A DNA stretch of 64,000 nt from a virus. Below the pieces are notes generated by a model. It searched no databases. It was not told the origin of the DNA and saw only the letters and a program-made list of their open reading frames with translations. This document shows positions 30,042 to 37,218 of this stretch, one piece after another. Where the stretch lies: positions 1-64,000 of the IMG/VR virus record IMGVR_UViG_3300046697_000351. One strand, given 5' to 3'. Position 1 is the stretch's first letter. Each line of letters begins with the position of its first letter. The position numbers were made by a program, and so were the translations under genes.

Positions 30042-30344
30042 ATGAGCGAGTCCTACGACTGCTTCCGGGACAGGCTCCCGAACGCGGTGTGCATGGGCGA
30101 CAAGCACTCGTGCTGCGCGCGCTGCGTCAACAGCAAGAGCGAAGAAGAGAGGAGGGCCCTGATAATGGGCCGGGAGATTCCCGATGGTAATTATCCCTTG
30201 ACAACACTTAAAACAAATAGGACTTTACAACGGAAAATAATATGCTATACTATAAATGCTCCCGGTGGATTTTCTATTTACGGGTCGTCCGTGCCGACGG
30301 GAAACCATCGGGAGCCACGGACGACCCACTTTTATGATTCTTAA
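30042..30344 (+). CDS. Small Cys-rich protein truncated by TnpB element 2
   Basis: The ORF encodes MSESYDCFRDRLPNAVCMGD then HSCCARCVNSKSEEERRAL, with five Cys in the first 28 residues (probable zinc binding). At GREIPDG the sequence enters element 2 (30186), and the rest of the frame is element-derived. Removing the element restores a frame that would run on to 31738, so the original 3' end is unclear. Confidence 0.5.
   Translation: MSESYDCFRDRLPNAVCMGDKHSCCARCVNSKSEEERRALIMGREIPDGNYPLTTLKTNRTLQRKIICYTINAPGGFSIYGSSVPTGNHREPRTTHFYDS
30178..30187 (+). repeat. Left copy of a 10-bp direct repeat flanking element 2
   Basis: TTCCCGATGG occurs here and at 31527-31536 immediately outside the element, probably an 8-bp target duplication (TTCCCGAT) plus a shared GG. 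Confidence 0.75.
30224..30251 (+). promoter_or_regulatory. tnpB: Promoter of tnpB element 2
   Basis: TTTACA (30224-30229), 16-base spacer, TATACT (30246-30251); predicted +1 is G30258, the first base of the leader pseudoknot. A second TTGACA at 30198 has no matching -10. Confidence 0.7.
30258..30333 (+). ncRNA. Structured 5' leader of tnpB 2: H-type pseudoknot
   Basis: Stem 1 pairs 30258-30268 with 30305-30315 (11 bp, one G-U). Stem 2 pairs 30282-30293, inside the stem-1 loop, with 30316-30327 (12 bp, perfect) and abuts stem 1. ACUUUU and the AUG follow with no Shine-Dalgarno. Stem sequences differ from element 1 at most positions but pairing holds, and loop motifs AUUUUC and GGAAAC are shared. 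Confidence 0.78.
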
Positions 30345-31521
30345 AACTTTCCAGCTAAGGCTCTACCCAAATCGTCGGCAGACGCGCTTGCTATCCAAAC
30401 ATTTCGGCTGTGCCCGCTTCGTCTACAACTGGGGGCTGGCAAAGAAACGGGACGAATATGAGAAAACTGGGAAGTCCTCCACATGGGTCGCTCTCTGCAA
30501 AGAACTAACCATATTGAAGCAGGGCACCTATTGGCTGTGTGAGGTAGCCACTGCTCCATTACAATCTTCTATCCGGCATCTCGACGCGGCTTACCAGAAG
30601 TTTTTCAAGGAGAAGAAAGGATATCCGGCGTTCAAGCGCAAACACGGACGTCAGGCATTTCAGTATCCGGAGAACGTTAAGGTTAACGCCGAAAAGCGTC
30701 AGTTGTATTTCCCATGCATCGGATGGGTACGCTACCTCGATGGGCGCAGTATGGACGGGCAGATTAAAACCGTGACCGTAGTGCGTAGCGCGACGGGTAA
30801 GCACTACGCGCAGGTCCTGGTTTTACTACCTGATAATATCCCTGAGAAGAAGCCTCTCGATAAGTCGCGTGCGGTTGGCATTGATGTCGGCCTGACGACA
30901 TTCGCTACATTCTCTGACGGGCGCAAGGTCGCTAACCCGCGTTTCCTAAAATGGAGTCTTAAAAAGCTGGCGACGGCAAACAGGCATCTGAGTCGGACGC
31001 GGAAAGGTTCAGAGAACCGTGGCAAGGCGCGGTTACATTTGGCATTGGCTCACGAGAAGGTCGCTAACCGCAGAAAAGATTTCCTGCATAAACTGACGAC
31101 ACAGATGGTAAACGAAAACCAAGTTGACACCTGGGTCATCGAGACGTTGAACGTAGCCGGTATGGTCAAACTGCGGAGCCTATCGAGAAGCATTCATGAT
31201 GCCAGCTGGTCGGAGTTTGTACGTCAGCTAGTGTATAAATGTGACTGGCGTGGTAAGAACTTGATAAAGATTGGTAGGTTCATGCCGTCGTCTAAGATGT
31301 GCTCTTGCGGTGCAGTAAATGATGACTTGCGTTTGGCTGACCGGACGTGGACGTGCAGGATGTGCGGGGTTACGCATGACAGGGATATCCTAGCGGCCCA
31401 GAACATTCTGAAGTTTTCTAATCTAAATACCGAGGGCAACCCGGGAATTAACGCCTCTGGAGAGGAAGGTCGTAAACTTCCCCGTGGAAAGAGGAAATCC
31501 ATACGTGTTCGGAAGGGATAG
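30334..31521 (+). CDS. tnpB: TnpB RNA-guided nuclease, second copy
   Basis: The 395-aa protein is homologous over its whole length to the copy at 14038-15180, with N-terminal ILKTFQLRLYPNRRQTRLL, RuvC aspartate in GIDVGLTT, glutamate in WVIETLNVAGM, final aspartate in THDRDILAAQN and the zinc finger CSCG...CRMCG. All catalytic residues are intact. An extra basic tail (KLPRGKRKSIRVRKG) arises because the frame runs through the 3' conserved segment and stops inside the terminal repeat (TAG 31519-31521). The DNA is more AT-rich than copy 1, so the two copies probably did not arise by a recent duplication within this genome. Start at 30334 by alignment to copy 1; it lacks a ribosome-binding site. 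Confidence 0.92.
   Translation: MILKTFQLRLYPNRRQTRLLSKHFGCARFVYNWGLAKKRDEYEKTGKSSTWVALCKELTILKQGTYWLCEVATAPLQSSIRHLDAAYQKFFKEKKGYPAFKRKHGRQAFQYPENVKVNAEKRQLYFPCIGWVRYLDGRSMDGQIKTVTVVRSATGKHYAQVLVLLPDNIPEKKPLDKSRAVGIDVGLTTFATFSDGRKVANPRFLKWSLKKLATANRHLSRTRKGSENRGKARLHLALAHEKVANRRKDFLHKLTTQMVNENQVDTWVIETLNVAGMVKLRSLSRSIHDASWSEFVRQLVYKCDWRGKNLIKIGRFMPSSKMCSCGAVNDDLRLADRTWTCRMCGVTHDRDILAAQNILKFSNLNTEGNPGINASGEEGRKLPRGKRKSIRVRKG
31405..31511 (+). ncRNA. Candidate guide-RNA scaffold of element 2
   Basis: Nucleotide conservation with element 1 spans codon third positions in the tnpB end (AACCCGGGAATTAACGC) and the final GAAATCCATACGTGTTC. Between them is a local hairpin (GGAAGGTCGTAAACTTCC). The guide would start near 31511. 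Confidence 0.5.
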
Positions 31522-31526
31522 TTGCC

Positions 31527-31536
31527 TTCCCGATGG
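31527..31536 (+). repeat. Right copy of the direct repeat flanking element 2
   Basis: TTCCCGATGG, identical to 30178-30187. The ATG of the downstream gene lies inside it. Confidence 0.75.
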
Positions 31537-32474
31537 ACGAGAACAAGCAGATTCAGGCGGTGGGCAGCAAGGGCCTGGAGCAGATCGCGGAGGAGAAGGC
31601 TCAGGAGCGCGGACTACAGGAGCAGGCGGCGGCTCAGGGTCAGCGGGTAGCTCCCAAGGGGCAGCCCCCGAGGATCAACAACTTCTTCCTGATCAGGACC
31701 CCGATGGAGCCGCAGGCCTTCGTCGACTTTATCGATAAGGACGTCCTGAACAAGAACGAGATCAGGATCGATCCCTGCGGCGCGATGATGGGCATGATCA
31801 CCCTCCGTTTCGCCTCTGGCCTGCCCAGGCCCGGGGCGGCCCTGCCCATCGAGACCCAGGGTCCCGGGGCATCGCCCCTGGTCAAGGTCGAGAACATGAT
31901 CTTGGCCAAGCTCGACGCTGGGCCGTGGCCCTGGTACGACCGGGTCTCGACCGACATCCTGACCCAGATCGTGGAGCGCCTGAACGTCAGGGCCTGGGTC
32001 TGCGGCTGGGCCATGGACAAGGCCTGGTCCTGGGTAGAGGCCTGGCGACCGCACCGCAACACCGGGACCGCGACCATGACCGAGACTTTCGATGGTCCCT
32101 CAAACGGGGAGGTGACGAGGAAGGCGGCGGAGCGCTGGGGGATAAACGTCCGGGACGCGTTCGACGCCCTACACCTGGCGGCCCAGTACGAGGCCCTGCG
32201 GAGGTGGCTGATCCTGCCGGAGCCCAGGCCCGTGCCGTTCACGGCCCACGTCAGCTACCTCGCGGGAAAGCTGCTGGTCGGGGAGGGAGATAGGGAATGG
32301 ATCGTAAAAAAATGGGAAGAAAATTTTCCCTGGCGCAGGCCCGAGGATGGGCCGCTGCACATCCAACGCTACTACCTGCCCCGGAACCAGCAGGAGATGC
32401 TGGAAAAGATCGAGCAGGATAAAAAAGGAAAGGCCCCAACCTTTCGATTGGAGCCCCCCTTCGCTGGCCTCTAG
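31533..32474 (+). CDS. Unrecognised 313-aa protein separated from its ribosome-binding site
   Basis: ATG 31533 lies seven bases after GGGAG in the reconstructed uninserted sequence, but element 2 now lies between. Expression may depend on transcription through the element, or be reduced. The product has a Gln/Glu-rich N-terminus (DENKQIQAVGSKGLEQIAEE) then a mixed domain with Trp-rich helices (VRAWVCGWAMDKAWSWVEAW). No family recognised. It is the last rightward gene before a convergent terminator. Confidence 0.7.
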   Translation: MDENKQIQAVGSKGLEQIAEEKAQERGLQEQAAAQGQRVAPKGQPPRINNFFLIRTPMEPQAFVDFIDKDVLNKNEIRIDPCGAMMGMITLRFASGLPRPGAALPIETQGPGASPLVKVENMILAKLDAGPWPWYDRVSTDILTQIVERLNVRAWVCGWAMDKAWSWVEAWRPHRNTGTATMTETFDGPSNGEVTRKAAERWGINVRDAFDALHLAAQYEALRRWLILPEPRPVPFTAHVSYLAGKLLVGEGDREWIVKKWEENFPWRRPEDGPLHIQRYYLPRNQQEMLEKIEQDKKGKAPTFRLEPPFAGL

Positions 32475-32493
32475 GTCGCAGGGAGCTACCCTC

Positions 32494-32520
32494 GGGACTC
32501 AGGATGGGTGAGTCCCTATT
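32494..32520. terminator. Hairpin between convergent operons
   Basis: GGGACTCA (32494-32501) pairs with TGAGTCCC (32509-32516) over a 7-base loop, followed by TATTG on the plus strand. It lies in the 66-base gap between the rightward gene ending at 32474 and the leftward gene ending at 32541. The weak T-run makes efficiency uncertain. Confidence 0.6.
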
Positions 32521-32540
32521 GTAGCATGACTTCCCTCCGA

Positions 32541-32852
32541 TTACAACCGGCCCAGGCGCCGGTCCTGCTCCCTCTTGAACGCGAGTATCGACCGCAGGCC
32601 CTCCTCGTCCCAGAACCGGGGCCGCATCCGCTTGTGGTCCTTGCCCTTGGCTCCCTGGGGCTTGCCCATGCGCCTGCCCTTGGGGAAGGCTGGGTCAGTC
32701 TTGTCCAGGCGAATGACGTAGCTCTGGCTCCAGCCCACGATCCTGGCGACGTCGCCCGAGGAGTAGAGCTTTGTCTGCGGCTCCGGTTCCTCGGTCTTGG
32801 CGATCGCCTGCGCCAGGACCTGGCGGGAGACCGGCCTCACTTTGTTTTCCAT
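32541..32852 (-). CDS. Helix-turn-helix DNA-binding protein (AlpA/MerR-like N-terminus)
   Basis: The 103-aa product has LYSSGDVARIVGWSQSYVIR followed by LDKTDPAFPKGRRMGKPQGA and RFWDEEGLRSILAFKR. The first motif is the N-terminal helix-turn-helix of the MerR/excisionase superfamily; the short C-terminus suggests a monomeric or dimeric regulator or recombination directionality factor rather than a full MerR. GGAGGTACC precedes ATG 32852. It is the last gene of the leftward operon that starts at 36833. Confidence 0.7.
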   Translation of the reverse strand: MENKVRPVSRQVLAQAIAKTEEPEPQTKLYSSGDVARIVGWSQSYVIRLDKTDPAFPKGRRMGKPQGAKGKDHKRMRPRFWDEEGLRSILAFKREQDRRLGRL

Positions 32853-32864
32853 GGTACCTCCAGA

Positions 32865-33038
32865 TCAGGCTTCGATTTCTTCACGGTCCTGGACCATTAA
32901 GAACCCATCACAGCATTCGAGTCCGCAGGGACAGGCGGTCGCCCGCAGCCCAGCTTGTCGCATTTGAACCCTGGACAGCCTGCTCTTTTTAGAGAACTTG
33001 TCCAGGAATTGCTCCTTCGTCATCTTCGGCGACCACAT
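32865..33038 (-). CDS. Small Cys-containing protein, 57 aa
   Basis: ATG 33038 is placed nine bases after GGAGG. The product (MWSPKMTKEQFLDKFSKKSR) has a basic helical half and ends with CPCGLECCDGFL, a compact zinc site candidate. Function unknown. Confidence 0.6.
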   Translation of the reverse strand: MWSPKMTKEQFLDKFSKKSRLSRVQMRQAGLRATACPCGLECCDGFLMVQDREEIEA

Positions 33039-33065
33039 ATCACTGTCCCTCCTCGTCACCTATTA

Positions 33066-33842
33066 TCAGGATTTGCTCTCCGGACCCGGAAGCATCAGGA
33101 CCGACTTGTGCTTGGCGATCGTCAGGGCGAGACGATCCGGCGTCTTCGTGAAGTCCTGGATACGGCGGTTCAGCTCGGCCATAGCCATCATCAGGCCGTG
33201 GAAAAAGAGTGCGGCCTCGTCCGAGTATGGCATCTCCTTGGCGTCCTCGGGGAGGCTGAACGACACCCAGGAATTGAGGCGTTCTGCGGGGTTGTCGTGG
33301 CCGTGGTGGTCTCCGCCCTCCCCATAGTAGCTCTCGTAGGTGACCTCGGACTGGTCTCCCCAGGTCGTGGTGACCTTGAGGGAGGCCTCAGCCCCCACGG
33401 TGAGTGAGAAGCCTCCCTTCGATCGGTGGCTGGCGCAGTGTCCCCCGTAGGTCTTGTCTCCTATGCCATCCCTCCACTCGGCGCCGGGGTACCTAGCGTT
33501 GGGGAAGATGCGCCCTTCCTTATCCGTGGCGAAGGAGACGTGGGACTCGATGTTGTAGCGGATCACGGGGTCCTTAGTGACGGTCGGCTCCATGAAGGCC
33601 TCATGGGCCTTCTTCACGGCGTCCTCCAGCTCCTTGAAGGTCTCCATCCCAACCGTCTTAAAGAACCCCTCGCGGCACCGCCGCCGATTGTCGATTTTCC
33701 TCTCAGGGAAGGAGACCTTCAGCTTGTTTGGGACGTGGGCGTAGAAGGCTCCGGTGGCGCTGATCTCCACCGAGACCTTGAACTTGTCGACGGCCCCGGC
33801 GTCGTTCTTCGCGACGAACTCGACGTCCTTGAACTTGGGCAT
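33066..33842 (-). CDS. Unrecognised 258-aa protein
   Basis: GGAGTAGACC precedes ATG 33842. The product begins MPKFKDVEFVAKNDAGAVDK and seems to hold two beta-rich domains, with charged loops and a GDHHGHDNP stretch around residue 190 that could bind metal. A helical C-terminal third (EAALFFHGLMMAMAELNRR) follows. No family recognised. Confidence 0.65.
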   Translation of the reverse strand: MPKFKDVEFVAKNDAGAVDKFKVSVEISATGAFYAHVPNKLKVSFPERKIDNRRRCREGFFKTVGMETFKELEDAVKKAHEAFMEPTVTKDPVIRYNIESHVSFATDKEGRIFPNARYPGAEWRDGIGDKTYGGHCASHRSKGGFSLTVGAEASLKVTTTWGDQSEVTYESYYGEGGDHHGHDNPAERLNSWVSFSLPEDAKEMPYSDEAALFFHGLMMAMAELNRRIQDFTKTPDRLALTIAKHKSVLMLPGPESKS

Positions 33843-33845
33843 GGT

Positions 33846-33998
33846 CTACTCCGTCCTTTTTTCCTTGGCGATTAAAATATCCAATGGGTCCATCTGGTCT
33901 TTAGATAAGATTTTTTCAATTCTGCTCGTAATGAGTCTTGGTGCTCGGTACTCGGACCAGCCATCGATCCAGATGCCAAACTCTGGGTTCTCGAACAT
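33846..33998 (-). CDS. Small 50-aa protein
   Basis: ATG 33998 is preceded by GTAGGAAC; a longer in-frame extension upstream is Arg/Ser-rich antisense composition and is rejected. The product reads MFENPEFGIWIDGWSEYRAP then a charged helical end. Function unknown. Confidence 0.6.
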   Translation of the reverse strand: MFENPEFGIWIDGWSEYRAPRLITSRIEKILSKDQMDPLDILIAKEKRTE

Positions 33999-34002
33999 GT
34001 TC

Positions 34003-34311
34003 CTACTCTTTCGACCACCCCGCCTGCACCAGCCTGATCCCCAGGTTGAGGACCCACATCGATGTTGGGCAGATCGTCCCGGGTTGCAGGCCATTGAGGT
34101 CGCGGACCATGGCCTCGGCCCAGCGCTCCTTCTGGTCGCGCTCATTGAGCCCCGCCCAGTGGCGCCACCCCTTCTTGTAGAGATCGATGATGAGGTCCTT
34201 CGCCCAGAAGGGCACCGTGCAGCCCTTGAAGCCCATGTCGTGGCCCATCGCTTGGATGGCCTCCTGTAACTCCGCCCTGGTGGGCCCCGCCTTGATCTTG
34301 ATGCGGTCCAT
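34003..34311 (-). CDS. Unrecognised 102-aa protein
   Basis: GGAGGCGACC precedes ATG 34311. The product (MDRIKIKAGPTRAELQEAIQ) is helical and rich in Trp (HWAGLNERDQKERWAEAM). No motif. Confidence 0.65.
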   Translation of the reverse strand: MDRIKIKAGPTRAELQEAIQAMGHDMGFKGCTVPFWAKDLIIDLYKKGWRHWAGLNERDQKERWAEAMVRDLNGLQPGTICPTSMWVLNLGIRLVQAGWSKE

Positions 34312-34331
34312 GGTCGCCTCCCTAGCGCCTC

Positions 34332-34907
34332 CTACAACCCGGCCTCGCGCAGCGCCTTGCTGATCTCCTTGTTCTGCTCATCGGTGTAGCCCGTGAAGGT
34401 CTTCTGGTCTCGCTTCCATCCTCTGGACTTGACGAACTCGTCCTTGAAGGCCTGGTACTTGGCCACGCGCTCGATGCGCTCCTGCTCGGCCCGCTGTTCA
34501 GCCGCGATCTCGGCGCAGACCTCGCGCTTGATCATGAGGGGGTCGAGGCCCATGAACTTCATGAGGTGGTGGAGGGTCCCCAGGATCGTCCTGGCGTCGT
34601 CCTTGCCCACGAGGTTGTAGAGGTAGGCCTCGCTGAAGAAGGGCTGGTCCTCATCGCCCTTGCTGTAGCCGTCGGCGCTCTTGAACCCGCGCAGCGGCGG
34701 GGCCTCCAGCTTCAGGCGGAGGAGTTTCCTGAAGTAGGCCTTGGCGTCCTCGACCTCGGGGACGTACTCGGCGTGGGTGACGACGGCCTCCTTCGGGAGC
34801 GACCTCTCTACGCGCCGGGTGTCGTGGTTTAGGGCCGGATAGAACTCGCCGGGCTTCTCCCCCTCCATGGGGGGCAGCGGGACTTCGACGGTCAGTCTCA
34901 TCTTCAT
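34332..34907 (-). CDS. Unrecognised 191-aa protein
   Basis: ATG 34907 overlaps the stop of the upstream gene (ATGA); a second in-frame ATG two codons on is possible. The N-terminal third is Pro/Glu-rich; the centre and C-terminus are helical with long charged segments (EIAAEQRAEQERIERVAKY) that suggest a coiled coil. No family recognised. Confidence 0.65.
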   Translation of the reverse strand: MKMRLTVEVPLPPMEGEKPGEFYPALNHDTRRVERSLPKEAVVTHAEYVPEVEDAKAYFRKLLRLKLEAPPLRGFKSADGYSKGDEDQPFFSEAYLYNLVGKDDARTILGTLHHLMKFMGLDPLMIKREVCAEIAAEQRAEQERIERVAKYQAFKDEFVKSRGWKRDQKTFTGYTDEQNKEISKALREAGL

Positions 34908-35581
34908 GGTTTGGGTTCCTCTTTGTGCTCCAGCAGCCCCTGGGCGTGCTGGCGCAGCTGCTCCAGGCCGGTGCGGCGAACGGCGGCCTCGATGAAGCCG
35001 CTGACCTCAGCCTTGGACTCGGCCACGATCTCGTCGGCGCTGTCGTTGAACTGGTCCATGAGGAAGGTCATGTGACTCTTCATCTTCAGGGCGATCTCCG
35101 CCGTCAGATCGATGATCCTCTTCTTGTCGGCGGCGAGAAGGGACTTCTTCTTCATCAGGGTCTCGACCTCGGCGCCCATGGCGTCAAACTGCTTCTTCCA
35201 CTTGGCCATGTCGGCGGCGAAGGTCTGCCTGATCTTCTCCGCGCGCATCGGGACGTTGGGTAGCGGCTCCACGGGCTTGCCCGCGAGAGCCCGGATCGTG
35301 CAGGGGGTCCCGGGACCGCTGTTCATGGTCGTGATCATGGACGCGAACTGGGACTCGCTCATCATGACCTCGATGATGTGGTCGCGCTCGAAGTAGTGGT
35401 CATCGCCCAGATCGTGGACGACCTCGCACCGGCTGATCTCCAGGCTGATCCCGCTGTGGTTGTCTACAGAGGACCCGAAAAGCCGGTAGGCGCCGCGAAC
35501 CCTGGTTCCGCCAGCCGTCCAGCGGGCGATGCTGATGAGGCCGTAGGCGGGGTGCGTCTCCGGCTTAGCGTTTGGGTCCAT
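34904..35581 (-). CDS. Unrecognised 225-aa protein with C-terminal coiled coil
   Basis: The N-terminal half is beta-rich (YGLISIARWTAGGTRVRGAY, FERDHIIEVMMSESQFASM). From about residue 120 to the end it is a long charged helix (AEKIRQTFAADMAKWKKQFD) probably a coiled coil. GGAGGACA precedes ATG 35581, in a TAATG junction with the upstream gene. Similar architectures occur in uncharacterised phage early proteins. Confidence 0.65.
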   Translation of the reverse strand: MDPNAKPETHPAYGLISIARWTAGGTRVRGAYRLFGSSVDNHSGISLEISRCEVVHDLGDDHYFERDHIIEVMMSESQFASMITTMNSGPGTPCTIRALAGKPVEPLPNVPMRAEKIRQTFAADMAKWKKQFDAMGAEVETLMKKKSLLAADKKRIIDLTAEIALKMKSHMTFLMDQFNDSADEIVAESKAEVSGFIEAAVRRTGLEQLRQHAQGLLEHKEEPKP

Positions 35582-35928
35582 TACAGTGTCCTCCCATGAA
35601 CTTTATCCCAACGTCTGACAACGGCAATCGCCCTCCGGGCCATTTCCTCACACGCGTCGTTGTCTGGACCAAGGTCCCGGCGCAGGGAGTCGACGACTAG
35701 GTCAGTGAGTGATTTTTTGATCCGCATTTTACTATGAGCCTGGGCCCCCTCCGGATACTTCAGCAGTCCAAGACTCCTGAGGCACATCCGGCACGTGACC
35801 TTGCTCAGGTCTGTGGTCAGATACGGCGGGTTCACCACGGATTGAAAACGATACTGCCACAGCCCACATGTGGGGACAAAGAGCTTAGGATTCGGGTGCT
35901 CGTATTTGAAGTGGATAGCATGGGTCAT
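35581..35928 (-). CDS. Unrecognised 115-aa protein with Cys residues
   Basis: ATG 35928 has GGAGG five bases upstream and overlaps the preceding stop; the in-frame extension to 35979 lacks such support. The product (MTHAIHFKYEHPNPKLFVPT) includes TCGLWQY and VTCRMCLRS, which may form a C3/H zinc site, and a helical end. Function unknown. Confidence 0.65.
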   Translation of the reverse strand: MTHAIHFKYEHPNPKLFVPTCGLWQYRFQSVVNPPYLTTDLSKVTCRMCLRSLGLLKYPEGAQAHSKMRIKKSLTDLVVDSLRRDLGPDNDACEEMARRAIAVVRRWDKVHGRTL

Positions 35929-36224
35929 CGCCGCCTCCGTCCGTACTCCAGAATTTCTGGGCTGGCTTCCTTGATCCACTGATCGAGCGCGCGCTTGTTC
36001 GGGAATGTGCAGAAATTGGTGTGCACATAGTCGATGCCGTTGAACCGCGAGGTCGTGGCCGATCCATTTAGGCGCATGATATCACGGATTAGGGAACCAT
36101 CGGGGTCGGGCTGCACGACCTCGACCTGCCACTTCCTCTCGTAGTGGCGGGTCTTGCCCCAGAAGTCGACGCCGTTCTTGTTCGGTACGAGTTTGATCGC
36201 GGCGTGGCGGACGATGATTTTCAT
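35925..36224 (-). CDS. Unrecognised 99-aa protein
   Basis: ATG 36224 overlaps the upstream stop (ATGA). The basic, beta-rich product starts MKIIVRHAAIKLVPNKNGVD and ends in a helix with five consecutive Arg-rich residues. No family recognised. Confidence 0.65.
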   Translation of the reverse strand: MKIIVRHAAIKLVPNKNGVDFWGKTRHYERKWQVEVVQPDPDGSLIRDIMRLNGSATTSRFNGIDYVHTNFCTFPNKRALDQWIKEASPEILEYGRRRR

Positions 36225-36376
36225 GATCTCTCTTGGGCGTCCCTGGCGTCACGCTCTGCTCCAACCTCAGAGAAGTAGGGGCCGTGCCACGGCTCGGATT
36301 CGGTCGGAGATATCGGCCTCCAGAACCATCCTCTTTCATCGTTAAGGAATTCAGCCCAGGCCTCGATCTTTAGCAT
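36221..36376 (-). CDS. Small 51-aa protein
   Basis: ATG 36376 is in a TGATG junction with the upstream gene and its stop overlaps the next ATG. The product begins MLKIEAWAEFLNDERGWFWR, then a Pro-rich loop and a charged helical end (GAERDARDAQERS). Supported by both junctions. Confidence 0.6.
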   Translation of the reverse strand: MLKIEAWAEFLNDERGWFWRPISPTESEPWHGPYFSEVGAERDARDAQERS

Positions 36377-36798
36377 CACACCCTCTCCCTAGCGATCGCC
36401 ATGGCCAGCCCGTCTCTGGCCGGTCCCGTGATCCCGCACGCGTCCATGGTCACCAGGGCCTCGACGGCGGCCTGGAGCAGGGTCGGGACCTCTTGGCGAA
36501 CGGTCGCGACGGCCACGGTCATGGGCGCGACGCCGGGCGCCTGGAGTTCTGGCAGGGCCCCGGGGACTGGGCGCCCAAGGTCGATGAAGTCGAAAACCTT
36601 CTCCACGTTCTGGAATTGGCAGCAGCCCTTGGTCCCGCGCTCGTCCAGGTACCAGACATAATTCCCGAATTGCGAGGCAGAGAAATTATATCTGTAGAAT
36701 GAAGTCCCGCGCATGACCGGCGTCAGGCCCTGGGCGATCCGATCCTGGATCAGGCTCAGGGCCTCGTCGGCGCTCTCGATCTCGGGTTCCGTATTCAT
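36376..36798 (-). CDS. Unrecognised 140-aa protein, probably leaderless
   Basis: ATG 36798 is exactly seven bases past the -10 of the leftward promoter (36805-36833), so the mRNA would begin at the start codon and no ribosome-binding site can be present. The product (MNTEPEIESADEALSLIQDR) has a compact N-terminal half (FYRYNFSASQFGNYVWYLDE) and a helical end. Function unknown. Confidence 0.65.
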   Translation of the reverse strand: MNTEPEIESADEALSLIQDRIAQGLTPVMRGTSFYRYNFSASQFGNYVWYLDERGTKGCCQFQNVEKVFDFIDLGRPVPGALPELQAPGVAPMTVAVATVRQEVPTLLQAAVEALVTMDACGITGPARDGLAMAIARERV

Positions 36799-36804
36799 AG
36801 TGGT

Positions 36805-36833
36805 ATTGTACCAGGTAATACTGATGCTGTCAA
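36805..36833 (-). promoter_or_regulatory. Leftward promoter cassette copy of the 36.8-kb divergent region
   Basis: On the minus strand GGGTCTTGACA (TTGACA 36828-36833), 17-base spacer ending ACCTGG, TACAAT (36805-36810), six bases, then ATG at 36798. Confidence 0.9.
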
Positions 36834-36892
36834 GACCCGGGCCAGAATCTGGGCCCCGATCCGGTTGAGGTCCCATGTCCAGTTTTTGGGTC

Positions 36893-36921
36893 TTGACAAG
36901 ATCAGTTCAACCTGGTACAAT
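36893..36921 (+). promoter_or_regulatory. Rightward promoter cassette copy of the divergent region
   Basis: GGGTCTTGACA (TTGACA 36893-36898), spacer ending GTTCAACCTGG, TACAAT (36916-36921), six bases, ATG at 36928. About 60 bp separate it from the leftward promoter. Confidence 0.9.
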
Positions 36922-36927
36922 ACTAAT

Positions 36928-37170
36928 ATGACTGAAACCAAGATCGACCTGGATCAGGACGAAGCCTACCTGATGAACGACGAGCTGTCCCGCCTCAGCG
37001 AGGACTACCATAGGGACGAGTCCGTCAAAGCAGCGGCCAAGGACTTACTGGCGGCCCTGAAGGGCCTCCTCTCGGACAAGTACTTGGCCGACCCGATCAA
37101 CGCCGACAGAATGACCGCCGCCCGCCTCGCCGTGGACAAGGCCGAGCCGTGGAGGAAACCGAGATCATGA
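36928..37170 (+). CDS. Small 80-aa acidic helical protein, probably leaderless
   Basis: ATG 36928 is at the predicted transcription start; no in-frame ATG with a ribosome-binding site follows. The product (MTETKIDLDQDEAYLMNDEL) is acidic and helical. A second copy of the promoter cassette lies just behind the stop. Confidence 0.65.
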   Translation: MTETKIDLDQDEAYLMNDELSRLSEDYHRDESVKAAAKDLLAALKGLLSDKYLADPINADRMTAARLAVDKAEPWRKPRS

Positions 37171-37183
37171 TTCCGTCTGGGTC

Positions 37184-37212
37184 TTGACAAGCTGAGTTCA
37201 ACCTGGTATAAT
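37184..37212 (+). promoter_or_regulatory. Promoter cassette copy
   Basis: GGGTCTTGACA (TTGACA 37184-37189), spacer ending GTTCAACCTGG, TATAAT (37207-37212), six bases, ATG at 37219. The spacer half next to -10 is identical to the copy at 36893. Confidence 0.92.
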
Positions 37213-37218
37213 ACTATC

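Larger units (their letters stand above)
30186..31526 (+). mobile_element. TnpB element 2 with terminal inverted repeats and target duplication
   Basis: The left end GGTAATTATCCCTT (30186-30199) and the right end (31513-31526, reverse complement GGCAACTATCCCTT) match with two changes, and AACAC(G/T)TA continues the similarity inward. The content equals element 1: promoter, pseudoknot leader, tnpB and conserved 3' segment, with no transposase. Flanking TTCCCGATGG repeats mark the insertion. Without the element the sequence reads GGGAGATTCCCGATGGACGAG, placing a ribosome-binding site before the ATG at 31533. Confidence 0.8.

Noticed and set aside
31484-31738. Reading frame of 84 codons over the start of the 31533 gene
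   Set aside because: It is in a shifted frame, Gly/Ala/Ser-rich, and is an artefact of high GC.
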